DNA from: CAIWHR01 sp963830485
GTDB taxonomy: Bacteria; Pseudomonadota; Gammaproteobacteria; Burkholderiales; Casimicrobiaceae
Reading direction: 5' to 3'
NCBI GenBank assembly: GCA_963830485.1
Contig: CAWHNE010000015.1
Location: 124,001 to 188,000 of the forward strand
Length of the DNA stretch: 64,000 bases
Numbering within the stretch: position 1 is the stretch's first letter; every line of letters starts with the position of its first letter. The translations under genes were made by a program, and so were the position numbers. Below, in pieces: positions 34,813 to 44,947 of the stretch. Below the pieces are notes generated by a model. That model did not search any database. It saw nothing but the letters and a program-made list of their open reading frames with translations, and was not told the DNA's origin.

Positions 34813-34869
34813 AAGTCGAGTCTGACCCTACCTATTGCGGTGAAAGTGGAGTCTGACCCCACTTTTTAC
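34813..34869. repeat. Two adjacent REP-like repeats
   Basis: AAGTCGAGTCTGACCCTACC at 34813 and AAAGTGGAGTCTGACCCCAC at 34843, both in the same orientation as the copies in the duplication. The second abuts the 3' end of the next minus-strand gene. Confidence 0.75.
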
Positions 34870-35195
34870 TTGCCAAAGTCCGCATAACACGCGTCGGTCG
34901 TTCGAGAAAACTGAATATTCATCTCTGCCCACTTGGCGCGGAGATAGATTACAAAGAAGTCACCAGTTAGACCCCTTGAGGCTCGGATCCCCTGCATTGC
35001 ATAACGAAATCGGCTCATGAGTCCGCGCGGGACTGAACCGCTGCTATCAAGGGTCACCGCGCGCAAGATGTTTTCGAATTCGCCGCAAGGTACTTGAATG
35101 CGAAACGGTTGCCGATCCGCAATCAATGACTCGATCTGGCCTTGATGTTGGTTGAAGTCATCCAACGCAAACTCCGGAACCCGAGACACCATCAT
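34866..35195 (-). CDS. Hypothetical protein next to the REP cluster
   Basis: 109 residues from the first ATG of an ATGATG pair (MMVSRVPEFALDDF); the frame is open 13 codons further. Family not recognised. No signal peptide or membrane segment. Codon use is less GC-biased than the neighbours, with AT-rich third positions, suggesting foreign origin. The stop codon lies against a REP-like repeat, so the C-terminus may have been altered by it. Confidence 0.45.
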   Translation of the reverse strand: MMVSRVPEFALDDFNQHQGQIESLIADRQPFRIQVPCGEFENILRAVTLDSSGSVPRGLMSRFRYAMQGIRASRGLTGDFFVIYLRAKWAEMNIQFSRTTDACYADFGK

Positions 35196-35365
35196 GATCC
35201 CTTCATAAGCGGGCCGTGCGTTGTTACATCGCAAAGACTGGATCTGACACTTTTCAATGATGACAATTCTTCGCAGGGTTGGCGACGCGACATATTGCCG
35301 CGGTGGGGGCTGCGATTATCTCGTCGCGAGTCGCGTATAATTGTCATTTGCAACCCGCACCGGTC

Positions 35366-38300
35366 ATGCAGCACCTTCTCACGCTGCGCGGGCGCCGCGC
35401 GCTCTCGCCGTTTCGCGTCGACAAGCTCAAGGCCGCGTTCGCGGCAGCCCGACCCGGGCACTCCCTCACCCGCATCGCAGCAACCTACTGGCACTTCGTC
35501 GAGGTCGAGCGCGAGCTCGCGCCTGGCGAGCGCGCGACGCTTGACCGAATCCTCGACCTACGGCCCGCATGACGAGGCCGTGGCCGACGACGGCGCGTTC
35601 GTCCTCGTAGTCCCGCGACCGGGAACGATCTCGCCCTGGTCGTCGAAGGCGACAGAGATCGCGCGCAATTGCGGGCTCGCCGCCGTGCGCCGCATCGAGC
35701 GCGGCGTCGGCTACCGAATCGCCACGCGCGGCATGCTCGACGACGCGGACCGCGAGGCGCTCCTGCCGCTCGTGCACGACCGGATGACCGAAGCGGTGCT
35801 CGATTCGCTCGATCGCGCATCCATGCTGTTCGAGCACGTCGCGCCGAAGCCGCTGACGACGATACCGCTCCTCACCGAAGGTCGCGCGGCGATCGAGCGC
35901 GCCAATACGGAGCTCGGCCTCGCGCTCGCGCCCGACGAGATCGACTACCTCGACGCGAATTTCCGCCGCGCGGGACGCGATCCGACCGACGTCGAGCTCA
36001 CGATGTTCGCGCAGGCCAATTCCGAGCACTGCCGGCACAAGATCTTCAATGCCGACTGGATCGTCGACGGCGCGCGGCAGGACAAGAGCCTGTTCGCGAT
36101 GATCCGCCACACGCATGAGGCGCATCCGAAGGGCACGATCGTCGCCTACGCCGACAACGCGGCCGTGATCGAGGGCGCGACCGTGCGCCGCTTCTACCCG
36201 AACGGAGACGGCCGTTACGCCGGCGCACGACGAGCCGACGCACGTCCTGATGAAGGTCGAGACGCACAACCATCCGACCGCGATCGCGCCGTTTCCTGGG
36301 ACAGCGACGGGGTCGGGCGGCGAGATCCGGGACGAGGGCGCGACAGGCATCGGCGCGAAGCCCAAGGCGGGCCTCACCGGGTTCACCGTCTCCGACCTGC
36401 GGATCCCGTCGCTGCCGCAGCCGTGGGAGTCGGCGTACGGCAAGCCCGATCGCATCGCGTCGGCGCTCTCGATCATGCTCGAAGGCCCGATCGGCGGGGC
36501 GTCGTTCAACAACGAGTTCGGCCGACCCAACATCCTGGGCTATTTCCGCACCTTCGAGCAGATCGTCGCAGGCGAAGCACGCGGCTACCACAAGCCGATC
36601 ATGATCGCCGGCGGCATCGGCAACATCGCTGCCGCCCACGCCCACAAGGCGCCGATTCCCGACGGTGCGCTGCTGATCCAGCTCGGCGGACCTGGCATGC
36701 TGATCGGGATGGGCGGCGGCGCGGCGTCGTCGATGGCGACCGGCGCGAACACCGCAGATCTCGATTTCGATTCGGTCCAGCGCGGCAACGCCGAGATCCA
36801 GCGCCGTGCGCAGGAGGTGATCGACCGTTGCTGGCAGCAGGGCGCGGCGAATCCGATCCTGTCGATTCACGACGTCGGCGCGGGCGGGCTGTCCAACGCG
36901 CTTCCCGAGCTCGTTCACGGCGGTGGCGCCGGGGCGCGCTTCGACCTGCGCGCGGTGCCATCGGAGGAGCCGGGGATGGCGCCGCGCGAGATCTGGTGCA
37001 ACGAGGCGCAGGAGCGCTACGTGCTCGCGATCCGGGTGGAGGACGCCGCGCGCTTCCGCGCGATCTGCGAGCGCGAACGTTGCCCGTTCGCGGTCGTCGG
37101 ACGCGCGACAGGACAGCATCGCCTCGTCGTCGCCGATCCGCATTTCGGCAACACGCCGGTCGACATGGACCTCGACGTGCTGCTCGGGAAGCCGCCGCGG
37201 ATGACGCGCAACGTCAGTCACGTTACGCGGACGCTGCCGCCACTCGACCTCGCGCAGGTCGCGGTGAAGGACGCCGCGTACCGCGTGCTGCAGGTGCCCT
37301 CTGTCGCCGACAAGACGTTCCTCGTCACGATCGGCGACCGCACCGTCGGGGGCCTCATCGCGCGCGATCCGATGGTGGGCCCGTGGCAAGTGCCGGTCGC
37401 GGACGTCGCGGTGACGCTGATGGCGTACGACGGCTACGCCGGCGAGGCGATGGCGATGGGCGAGCGCACGCCGCTCGCGCTGATCGACGCGCCGGCGTCG
37501 GGCCGGATGGCGGTCGGCGAGGCGATCACGAACATCGCCGCTGCGGGCATCGCGAAGCTCTCCGACGTCAAGCTGTCGGCGAACTGGATGGCGCCTGCCG
37601 GGCATCCGGGCGAGGACGCCGCGCTCTACGACACGGTGCGCGCCGTCGCGCTCGAGCTTTGCCCTGCGCTCGGGATCAGCATCCCCGTCGGCAAGGATTC
37701 GATGTCCATGCGCACGACGTGGCAGGAGGGTGGCGTCGACAAGGCGGTCACGGCGCCGCTGTCACTTATCGTGTCCGCGTTTGCGCCGGTGCCGGACGCG
37801 CGCCGCGTGTTGACGCCGCTCTTCGCGCGCGACGCCGGCGAGACCGCGTTACTGTGGATCGGCCTTTCCGGAAGCCGGCTGCGGCTCGGGGGCTCGGCAC
37901 TCGCGCAGGCGTACGGCCAGCTCGGCCATGAATGTCCGGACATCGATGACGCGTCGCGCCTCGCCGCTTTCTTCGAGACGATCCAGGTTCTACGGCACGA
38001 CGACATGCTGCTGGCTTACCACGACATCAGCGATGGCGGGCTGTTCGTGACGCTTGCCGAGATGGCCTTCGCGTCGCGGTCGGGCGTCGCGGTCGAGCTG
38101 CCGACGGCGGTGGAAGCGCTCCCGGCGCTTTTCGCCGAGGAGTTGGGCGCGGTCGTGCAGGTGCGCGCGCGCGACGTACCGCTCGCCGAGGCGCGCTTCG
38201 CGGCCGCCGGATTCGTGCCGCGACCGATCGGCGCGCCGACCGACGACGGGCGCATCCGGGTCGCGCGCGGCGGCGTGACGCTGTTGGACGAGTCGCGCGC

Positions 38301-39246
38301 CGATCTCCACCGCGCGTGGTCGACGACGACGCACGCGCTGCAACGGTTGCGCGACAATCCCGACGACGCGGATCAGGAATACGCGCGGATCGCGGATGAC
38401 GCGGACCCGGGTCTTGCGCCGGTGCTGACGTTCGACCCGGCCGCCGACATCGCGGCGCCGTTCATCGCAAGCGGCGCGCGGCCTACCGTCGCCGTGCTGC
38501 GCGAACAGGGCGTCAACGGGCACGTCGAGATGGCCGCGGCCTTCGACCGCGCCGGATTCGACGCGTTCGACGTCCACATGAGCGACATCATCGCGGGCCG
38601 CCGCCGACTCTCCGAGTTCACGGGATTCGTCGCGTGCGGCGGCTTTTCGTACGGCGACGTGTTGGGCGCGGGTGAGGGCTGGGCCAAGTCGATCCTGTTC
38701 AATGCGCGAGCGCGCGACGAGTTCGCTGCGTTCTTCGCACGCGGCGGCACGTTCGCGCTCGGCGTCTGCAATGGCTGCCAGATGATGAGCAACCTGCACG
38801 AGCTGATTCCGGGGACCGCCCATTGGCCGCATTTCGTCCGCAACCGCTCCGAACAGTTCGAGGCGCGCTTCGTGCTGCTCGAGGTGGTGCGATCGCCGTC
38901 GCTCTTCTTTGCGGGCATGGAGGGAAGCCGGATCCCGGTCGCGACCGCGCATGGAGAGGGTTATGCGGAGTTTCGCGACGCGGCGCAGCTCGAAGCCGCG
39001 CAGCCGCTCGTCGCGCTGCGGTTCGTCGACAACGCAGGCCGCCCGACCGAGCGCTATCCGTACAATGCGAACGGGTCGCCGCAGGGGATCACCGGCCTCA
39101 CCACCGCCGACGGTCGATTCACGATCCTGATGCCGCACCCCGAGCGCGGCTTTCGCACCGTGCAGATGTCGTGGCACCCGGCGGAGTGGGGCGAGGACTC
39201 GCCGTGGATGCGGATGTTCAGGAACGCCCGCGCATGGCTCGGGTGA
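35366..39246 (+). pseudogene. purL: Phosphoribosylformylglycinamidine synthase PurL with two apparent +1 frameshifts (likely sequence error)
   Basis: Large-form FGAM synthase of about 1290 residues: converts FGAR to FGAM with glutamine and ATP in purine synthesis. Order: N-terminal domain from ATG 35366 (MQHLLTLRGRRALSPFRVDK), linker and first synthetase half with TMFAQANSEHCRHKIFNADW, then MKVETHNHPTAIAPFPGTAT, a second synthetase-like half, and a C-terminal glutamine amidotransferase domain with the GVCNGCQM nucleophile elbow near 38770 and HGEGYAEF. The frame changes at about 35555 (one extra base before ACCTACGGCCCG) and at about 36222 (one extra G before GCGCACGACGAG). The last 998 codons are uninterrupted from 36250. 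Every domain looks well conserved, so assembly indels are the simplest explanation. Confidence 0.9.
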
Positions 39247-39261
39247 GAACGGAGAATCGCA

Positions 39262-39876
39262 ATGACGCTGACCGTATACTCGATCGACGGCGTGACGCCG
39301 GTCGTCGATCCCACCGCCTTCGTGCACCCGTCTGCCGTTCTGATCGGCGACGTCATCGTGGCCGCCGGATGCTACGTGGGGCCGTTCGCTTCCCTGCGCG
39401 GCGACTTCGGCGGCATCCGCGTTCACGCGGGCGCGAACATCCAGGATTCCTGCATCATGCATGGGTTCCCCGGGACCGACACGATCGTCGAGGAGAACGG
39501 CCACATCGGGCACGCGGCCGTCCTGCACAGCTGCGTGATCGGCAAGAACGCGCTCATCGGAATGAATGCGGTCGTCAACGACAACGCGGTGATTGGAGAG
39601 TCGGCGATGGTCGCGGCGATGGCTTTTGTCAAGGCGGGCACCGTCGTGCCGCCGCGCTCGCTCGTCGCGGGCACGCCGGCGCGCGTGCTGCGAACCCTGA
39701 CGGAGCAGGAGCTCGAGTGGAAGCTGTCGGGTACGCTTTCCTATCAGGAGCTCACGCGCCGCTGTCTCGCGACGATGCGTGCCACGGCGCCGCTCACGGC
39801 CGTGGAACCGGGGCGGCGCCATTTCGAGCTCGACGAGATCGTGCCGCTGCACGTCTACAAGGAGCGCAATGGCTGA
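39262..39876 (+). CDS. Gamma-carbonic-anhydrase-like hexapeptide-repeat protein (PaaY family)
   Basis: 204 residues forming a left-handed beta helix from hexapeptide repeats (FVHPSAVLIGDVIVAAGCYV, then GANIQDSCIMHGFPG, then GHIGHAAVLHSCVIGKNALI). Histidines at MHG, GHIGH and LHSC match the trimeric zinc site of gamma carbonic anhydrases. The C-terminal helix and the VPLHVYKERNG end resemble PaaY of phenylacetate catabolism, a thioesterase-like or housekeeping hydrolase, although no other paa genes are nearby. It lies 15 bp after purL and 21 bp before the reductase gene. Confidence 0.82.
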   Translation: MTLTVYSIDGVTPVVDPTAFVHPSAVLIGDVIVAAGCYVGPFASLRGDFGGIRVHAGANIQDSCIMHGFPGTDTIVEENGHIGHAAVLHSCVIGKNALIGMNAVVNDNAVIGESAMVAAMAFVKAGTVVPPRSLVAGTPARVLRTLTEQELEWKLSGTLSYQELTRRCLATMRATAPLTAVEPGRRHFELDEIVPLHVYKERNG

Positions 39877-39897
39877 CGCCTCCTTTCGCGGTCTCGG

Positions 39898-41643
39898 ATG
39901 ACCGCGTTCCCGAACCCGCTTGCGGCGGAGGTCTGGCGGACGCGCTACCGGTTCGCGCCGGCCTCGGGTGCGCCGGAGCCCGACATCGACGCCACGTGGT
40001 CGCGCGTCGCCCGCGCGCTCGCGGCGGCCGAACCGCGCTACCGAGCCGCCTGGGAACGGCGCTTCGCCGACGCGCTCGCCGATTTCCGGTTCCTCCCGGG
40101 CGGCCGGATCCTTGCCGGCGCAGGCACGGGGCGCCGCGTCACCCTGTTCAACTGTTTCGTGATGGGACCGATCGAGGACTCCCTCGACGGCATCTTTTCC
40201 GCGCTGCGCGAGGGCGCGCTGACGATGCAGCAGGGCGGCGGCATCGGGATGGACTTTTCGACGCTGCGGCCGGCCGGCGCGAGCGCCGACGAGGCAGGCA
40301 CCGTCGCATCGGGCCCCGTGAGCTTCATGCACGTGTGGGACGCGATGTGCGCGACGGTCCAGTCGACCGGCGCCCGGCGCGGTGCGATGATGGCGACGCT
40401 CTCGTGCGGCCACCCGGACGTCGAGGCGTTCGTGGGTGCGAAGCAAGCGTCGGGTGCACTCACGCGATTCAACCTGTCGGTGCTCGTCACCGACCCGTTC
40501 CTCCGCGCCGTTGATGGCGACGCGCCGTGGGAGCTCGCGTTCCCCGCGACCGGGAGCGCGCCGCGCGTGCAGCGGACGGTCCGGGCTCGCGCACTGTGGG
40601 AAGAGATCGTCGACAGCGCCTACGCCTGCGCGGAACCGGGTGTGGTCTTCATCGACCGCGTGCGCGCGCAGGACAACCTGGGCTACGCGGAGACAATTCG
40701 CGCGACGAACCCCTGCGGCGAGATTCCGCTGCCATCCTACGGGGCCTGCGACCTGGGCTCGCTCAACCTCACCCGCTTCGTCGTCGACGCGTTTGGGGCG
40801 AAGCCGCGGCTCGATCTCGATGCGCTCTCCGCGACGGCACGGGTGGCGACGCGGATGCTCGACAACGTCTACGATGTCTCGGGCTTCCCGTTGCCGGCGC
40901 AGGCAGAGAACGCGCGCGCATCGCGGCGTCTCGGGCTCGGGATTACCGGGCTCGGCGACACGCTGGCGATGCTGGGGTTGCGCTACGACGACGATGCGGC
41001 GAGGTCCGTTGCGGCCGACGCGATGCGCACGATCAAGGTGGCCGCGTACGCCGCTTCGATCGAGATCGCGCGCGAGAAGGGGGTTTTTCCGCTATTCGAT
41101 CGCGACCGCTATCTCGCGGCGCCATTCATCACTGCGCTGCCGCCGGAGCTCCGAGCGGGGATCGCCCGTGGTGGCATCCGCAACAGCCACCTGACCGCGA
41201 TCGCGCCGGCGGGCACGATCAGTTTGCTCGCGGGCAACGTGTCGAGCGGGCTCGAGCCGATCTTTGCGCTCGCCTACGACCGCGCCGTGCGGCAGCCGGA
41301 TGGCGAGCTCTCGCGCACACCCGTCGCGAGCTATGCCCTATCGGAGTTCCAACGACGCTTCGGCGCGGATGCGACGCTGCCCGCGGCGTTCGCGACCGTC
41401 GAGGCGATCGCACCGGACGCGCAGCTCGCGATGCAGGCGGGGCTGCAAACGCACGTCGACAACGCGATCGCGAAGACCGTCAACGTGCCCGAAGGCATCG
41501 CGCGCGACACGTTCGGCGCGATCTACCGCCGCGCGTACGCACTGGGTCTCAAGGGGTGCACGGTCTTCCGCCCGAACCGGGTGACCGGAGCGGTGCTGTC
41601 CGTGCCGCCGACGATCGAACGCTGCTGCGACGTAGCGACGTGA
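39898..41643 (+). CDS. nrdJ: Adenosylcobalamin-dependent (class II) ribonucleotide reductase
   Basis: 581 residues. Reduces ribonucleotides to deoxyribonucleotides without oxygen, using B12 to make the thiyl radical. Seen: FRFLPGGRILAGAG near residue 62, LFNCFVMG (first redox Cys) near 82, the active-site loop TNPCGEIPLPSYGACDLGSL near 271 with Cys and Glu, NSHLTAIAPAGTISLLAGN near 427, and a C-terminal cysteine pair (RCCDVAT). This is the short monomer-type NrdJ without ATP cone. It implies that the cell makes or imports cobalamin. No B12 riboswitch was seen upstream. Confidence 0.93.
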   Translation: MTAFPNPLAAEVWRTRYRFAPASGAPEPDIDATWSRVARALAAAEPRYRAAWERRFADALADFRFLPGGRILAGAGTGRRVTLFNCFVMGPIEDSLDGIFSALREGALTMQQGGGIGMDFSTLRPAGASADEAGTVASGPVSFMHVWDAMCATVQSTGARRGAMMATLSCGHPDVEAFVGAKQASGALTRFNLSVLVTDPFLRAVDGDAPWELAFPATGSAPRVQRTVRARALWEEIVDSAYACAEPGVVFIDRVRAQDNLGYAETIRATNPCGEIPLPSYGACDLGSLNLTRFVVDAFGAKPRLDLDALSATARVATRMLDNVYDVSGFPLPAQAENARASRRLGLGITGLGDTLAMLGLRYDDDAARSVAADAMRTIKVAAYAASIEIAREKGVFPLFDRDRYLAAPFITALPPELRAGIARGGIRNSHLTAIAPAGTISLLAGNVSSGLEPIFALAYDRAVRQPDGELSRTPVASYALSEFQRRFGADATLPAAFATVEAIAPDAQLAMQAGLQTHVDNAIAKTVNVPEGIARDTFGAIYRRAYALGLKGCTVFRPNRVTGAVLSVPPTIERCCDVAT

Positions 41644-41656
41644 GCGGCGAGCTGAG

Positions 41657-43291
41657 TTAGAACCCCGCGGCCTGCCCATCGCGGCGTGGGTCGGACGCCG
41701 CCGCGTAGCCGTCGCCGGAGCGCGCGACGATCTGGCCGGCGCCGAAGTCCATGTAAGTGTCAGCGACCGACTTGAGCTCGTGCCCCAACGCGACGAGGCC
41801 CGCTCGCAGCTCGGGTGCGGCCGCGGCCTCAAGATCGATCGATAGTCCGCCGTTGACCCTCCAGCGCGGAGCATCGAGCGCGGCCTGCGGGTTCATGCCG
41901 TACGTGAGGATTCGCACGAGGGTCTGCACGTGTCCGGGCGGCTGGATCGGCCCGCCCATCACGCCGAAGGCTGCGATCGGCGCGCCCTCCCGCGTGAGGA
42001 AGCCGGGGATGATCGTATGGAACGGACGCTTGCCGCCTGCGATCTCGTTCGGATGGCCGCGCTTGAGTGAGAATCCGGCGCCGCGGTTCTGAAGGCTGAT
42101 GCCAGTGCCGGGCACTACGACGCCCGAGCCGAACCCCATGTAGTTCGACTGGATCAGCGACACCATCATGCCGGAGGCGTCGGCCGCGCACAGATACACG
42201 GTGCCGCCCTTCGGGGGACTGCCCGGACCGAAGTCCTGCGCGCGCTTCGGGTCGATCAGCCGCGCCCGCGCCGCGAGGTAGCCGGGGTCGAGCAGCGCCG
42301 ACGCCTCCACGTCCATCGTTCGCGGATCCGCGACATAGCGATGCGCGTCGGCGAATGCGAGCTTCATCGCCTCGATCTCGAGATGCTGCACGGCGACGCT
42401 GTCCGGAGGCATCGACGCGAGATCGAACGAACGGAGCATGCCGAGCGCCATCTGCGCGGCGATGCCCTGGCCATTGGGCGGGATCTCGTGCACCGTCGCG
42501 CCGCCGTAGTCGAGCGCGAGCGGCGCGACCCAGTCGACCGCGTGGTCGGCGAAGTCGGCGAGCGCGTGCGCGGCCCCGTGGCGTTTCGCGTCGGCGACCA
42601 TCGCCTGCGCGAGCTCGCCGCGATAGAAGGCGTTGCCGTGCGTCGCGGCGATCTTCTCGAGCGAGTTCGCCATCGCAGGACAGGCGAAGGTCTCGCCGGG
42701 CAGCGGCGCGTGGCCACGCGGCATGAAGTGCTCGGCGAAGCCCAGGTCGCGCGGCAGCACCGTGGTCGCGAGCGCCCATTTCTCGGCGATGATCGGCGAC
42801 ACCGCGTAGCCGTCGCGCGCGTAGCGGATCGCCGGCACGAAGAGTTCGGCGAAGGGCAGGGCGCCATAACGCTGCGACAGCGCGGCCCAGCCGGAGACCG
42901 CGCCCGGAATCGTGACGGACTCCCAGCCGCGCTGCGGCACGGCGCCCGCGCCCGCGTAGCGCGCGGCGGTGACCGCGGCCGGCGCGCGCCCCGACGCGTT
43001 GAGGCCCGCGAGCGCGCGGCCGTCCCAGACGATCGCGAAGAGGTCGCTGCCGAGGCCGTTGCTGCACGGCTCGACCACGGTCAGTGCGATCGCGGTCGCG
43101 AGCGCCGCGTCGACCGCGTTGCCGCCGCGCTGGAGCATCGCGATGCCCGCCTGCGTGGCGAGCGGCTGCGACGTCGCGACGACGTTCCGCGCGAGGACCG
43201 GCTGGCGCCTGGACGCATACGGCGTCACCCAGTCGAAGCGGAGTGTCCGCCGGGACTGGGACGCATCGCCGTCGTCGCGGGCCGGGCTCAT
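41657..43291 (-). CDS. ggt: Gamma-glutamyltransferase family protein (Ntn hydrolase)
   Basis: 544 residues. GLGSDLFAIVWDGRALAGLN near residue 78 binds the gamma-glutamyl group. The autocleavage/nucleophile threonine is in PKGGTVYLCAADASGMMVSL near residue 353, followed by a GFGSGVVVPGTGISLQNRG segment and the IAAFGVMGGPIQP block near 440. No signal peptide is evident, so it may be cytoplasmic and act on gamma-glutamyl compounds or cephalosporin-like amides. It is convergent with nrdJ, with 13 bp between the stops, and lies downstream of the tctBA pair. Confidence 0.87.
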   Translation of the reverse strand: MSPARDDGDASQSRRTLRFDWVTPYASRRQPVLARNVVATSQPLATQAGIAMLQRGGNAVDAALATAIALTVVEPCSNGLGSDLFAIVWDGRALAGLNASGRAPAAVTAARYAGAGAVPQRGWESVTIPGAVSGWAALSQRYGALPFAELFVPAIRYARDGYAVSPIIAEKWALATTVLPRDLGFAEHFMPRGHAPLPGETFACPAMANSLEKIAATHGNAFYRGELAQAMVADAKRHGAAHALADFADHAVDWVAPLALDYGGATVHEIPPNGQGIAAQMALGMLRSFDLASMPPDSVAVQHLEIEAMKLAFADAHRYVADPRTMDVEASALLDPGYLAARARLIDPKRAQDFGPGSPPKGGTVYLCAADASGMMVSLIQSNYMGFGSGVVVPGTGISLQNRGAGFSLKRGHPNEIAGGKRPFHTIIPGFLTREGAPIAAFGVMGGPIQPPGHVQTLVRILTYGMNPQAALDAPRWRVNGGLSIDLEAAAAPELRAGLVALGHELKSVADTYMDFGAGQIVARSGDGYAAASDPRRDGQAAGF

Positions 43292-43433
43292 TGGCTAACC
43301 TCCCCCAGGCTCGCCCACTGCGTGGGCGGCGCCTCCCCCCTCCAGCGGAGGGCAATCGTTGGCAAGTGCGCACGACCCGACTTCGGACGGCCGTGCGGCG
43401 AGGCGTGGGCGCCTTCGGGCGGCCGTGCGGCGC
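43292..43433. repeat. GC-rich intergenic repeat between tctA and ggt
   Basis: Contains CCTCCCCCAGGCTCGCCCAC followed by TGCGTGGGCGGCGCCTCCCC, a hairpin-forming pattern I associate with dispersed Burkholderiales repeats, and a nearby doubling of CGGCCGTGCGGCG. Non-coding. Confidence 0.5.
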
Positions 43434-44942
43434 TCATGCTGTCGATTCCTGAAAGGCTTCGGCGCGGGTCTTCCGGAAGGCGGGGGCGATGATGAGCAGC
43501 AACAGCAGGCCCGCCAGGATGAGCATCGCGAGCGAGAGCGGGCGGGTGAAGAACACCGTCGGATCACCGCGGGAGAGCAGCATCGCGCGCCGCAAGTTCT
43601 CTTCCATCATCGGCCCCAGCACGAAGCCCAGCAAGAGCGGCGCGGGCTCGCATTCGAGCTTCATGAAGATGACGCCGAGCAATCCGAAAGCGGCGGTCTG
43701 GCTTACGTCGAAGTGCGTGTTGTTGATGGAGTAGACGCCGATCGAGCAAAACAGAAGGATCGCGGGATAGAGCAGGCGGTACGGCACCTTGAGCAGCTTG
43801 ATCCACATCCCGATTAGCGGCAGGTTAAGCACGACGAGCATCAGGTTGCCAACCCACATCGACGCGATCAGGCCCCAGAACAACGTGGGGTTGCTCGTCA
43901 TCACCTGCGGCCCGGGCTGGATGTTGTGGATTGTCATCGCGCCCACCATCAGCGCCATCACGGCGTTCTCCGGGATGCCGAGCGTGAGGAGCGGAATGAA
44001 CGACGTCTGTGCACCCGCGTTGTTCGCCGATTCCGGTCCGGCGACGCCCTGAATCGCGCCCTTGCCGAACTCTGACGGGTTCTTCGCGACCTTCTTCTCC
44101 AGCGCGTACGACGCGAACGACGCCAGCATCGCGCCGCCGCCCGGGAGCAGGCCGAGGACCGAGCCGAGCGCCGTGCCCCGCAGCGACGCGGGCCAGGCGA
44201 CCTTGAACTGCGCCTTCGTCGGCCACAGTCCGCGCACCTTGCTCGTGACGAGCTCGCGCTTCTCGGTCGATTCGAGGTTGCTGATGATCTCGGCGAAACC
44301 GAACAGCCCCATCGCGACGCTGACGACGCCGAGGCCATCGGTCAGTTCGGGCACGCCGAACGCGAAACGGGCGACGCCGGAATTGACGTCGGTGCCGACG
44401 AGGCCCAGCAGGAGCCCGAGCACGATCATCCCGATCGCCTTCAGCACCGATCCGTGCGCGAGCACGACCGCACCAATCAGCCCGAGCACCATCAGCGAAA
44501 AATACTCGGCGGGCCCGAACTTGAGCGCAAGCTCGGACAGCGGGATCGCGACCGTCGCGACCATGATCGTCGCCACGGTGCCCGCGAAGAACGAACCCAA
44601 CGCCGCGATCGCAAGGGCGGCGCCGGCCTGTCCTTTGCGCGCCATCTGGTGGCCGTCGAGGCAGGTCACGGCGGACGCCGTTTCGCCGGGCATGTTGAGC
44701 AGGATCGACGTCGTCGAGCCGCCATATTGCGCGCCGTAGTAGATGCCGGCCAGCATGATCAGCGCGGACACGGGTGGCAGCGTGTAGGTCGTCGGCAGAA
44801 GCATCGCGATCGTCGCGACGGGTCCGATGCCTGGCAGCACGCCGATCAGCGTGCCGAGCATGACGCCGATCAGCGCGTAGAGGAGGTTGATGCCCTGCGT
44901 GGCGACGCCCAGGCCCAGTGCGAGGTGCTGCAGGAGCTCCAC
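43434..44942 (-). CDS. tctA: Tripartite tricarboxylate transporter large permease TctA
   Basis: 502 residues with about twelve hydrophobic segments. The start (GVMLGTLIGVLPGIGPVATI near residue 26) and LLGLVPGGGAM-like block (VLGLLPGGGAMLASFASYAL near 262) are the two repeated signature loops of TctA. It catalyses sodium- or proton-linked uptake of a carboxylate delivered by a periplasmic binding protein. TctB is encoded 5 bp upstream. No TctC binding protein is in the window; in Burkholderiales many such proteins are encoded elsewhere. Confidence 0.92.
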   Translation of the reverse strand: MELLQHLALGLGVATQGINLLYALIGVMLGTLIGVLPGIGPVATIAMLLPTTYTLPPVSALIMLAGIYYGAQYGGSTTSILLNMPGETASAVTCLDGHQMARKGQAGAALAIAALGSFFAGTVATIMVATVAIPLSELALKFGPAEYFSLMVLGLIGAVVLAHGSVLKAIGMIVLGLLLGLVGTDVNSGVARFAFGVPELTDGLGVVSVAMGLFGFAEIISNLESTEKRELVTSKVRGLWPTKAQFKVAWPASLRGTALGSVLGLLPGGGAMLASFASYALEKKVAKNPSEFGKGAIQGVAGPESANNAGAQTSFIPLLTLGIPENAVMALMVGAMTIHNIQPGPQVMTSNPTLFWGLIASMWVGNLMLVVLNLPLIGMWIKLLKVPYRLLYPAILLFCSIGVYSINNTHFDVSQTAAFGLLGVIFMKLECEPAPLLLGFVLGPMMEENLRRAMLLSRGDPTVFFTRPLSLAMLILAGLLLLLIIAPAFRKTRAEAFQESTA

Positions 44943-44947
44943 GGCGA

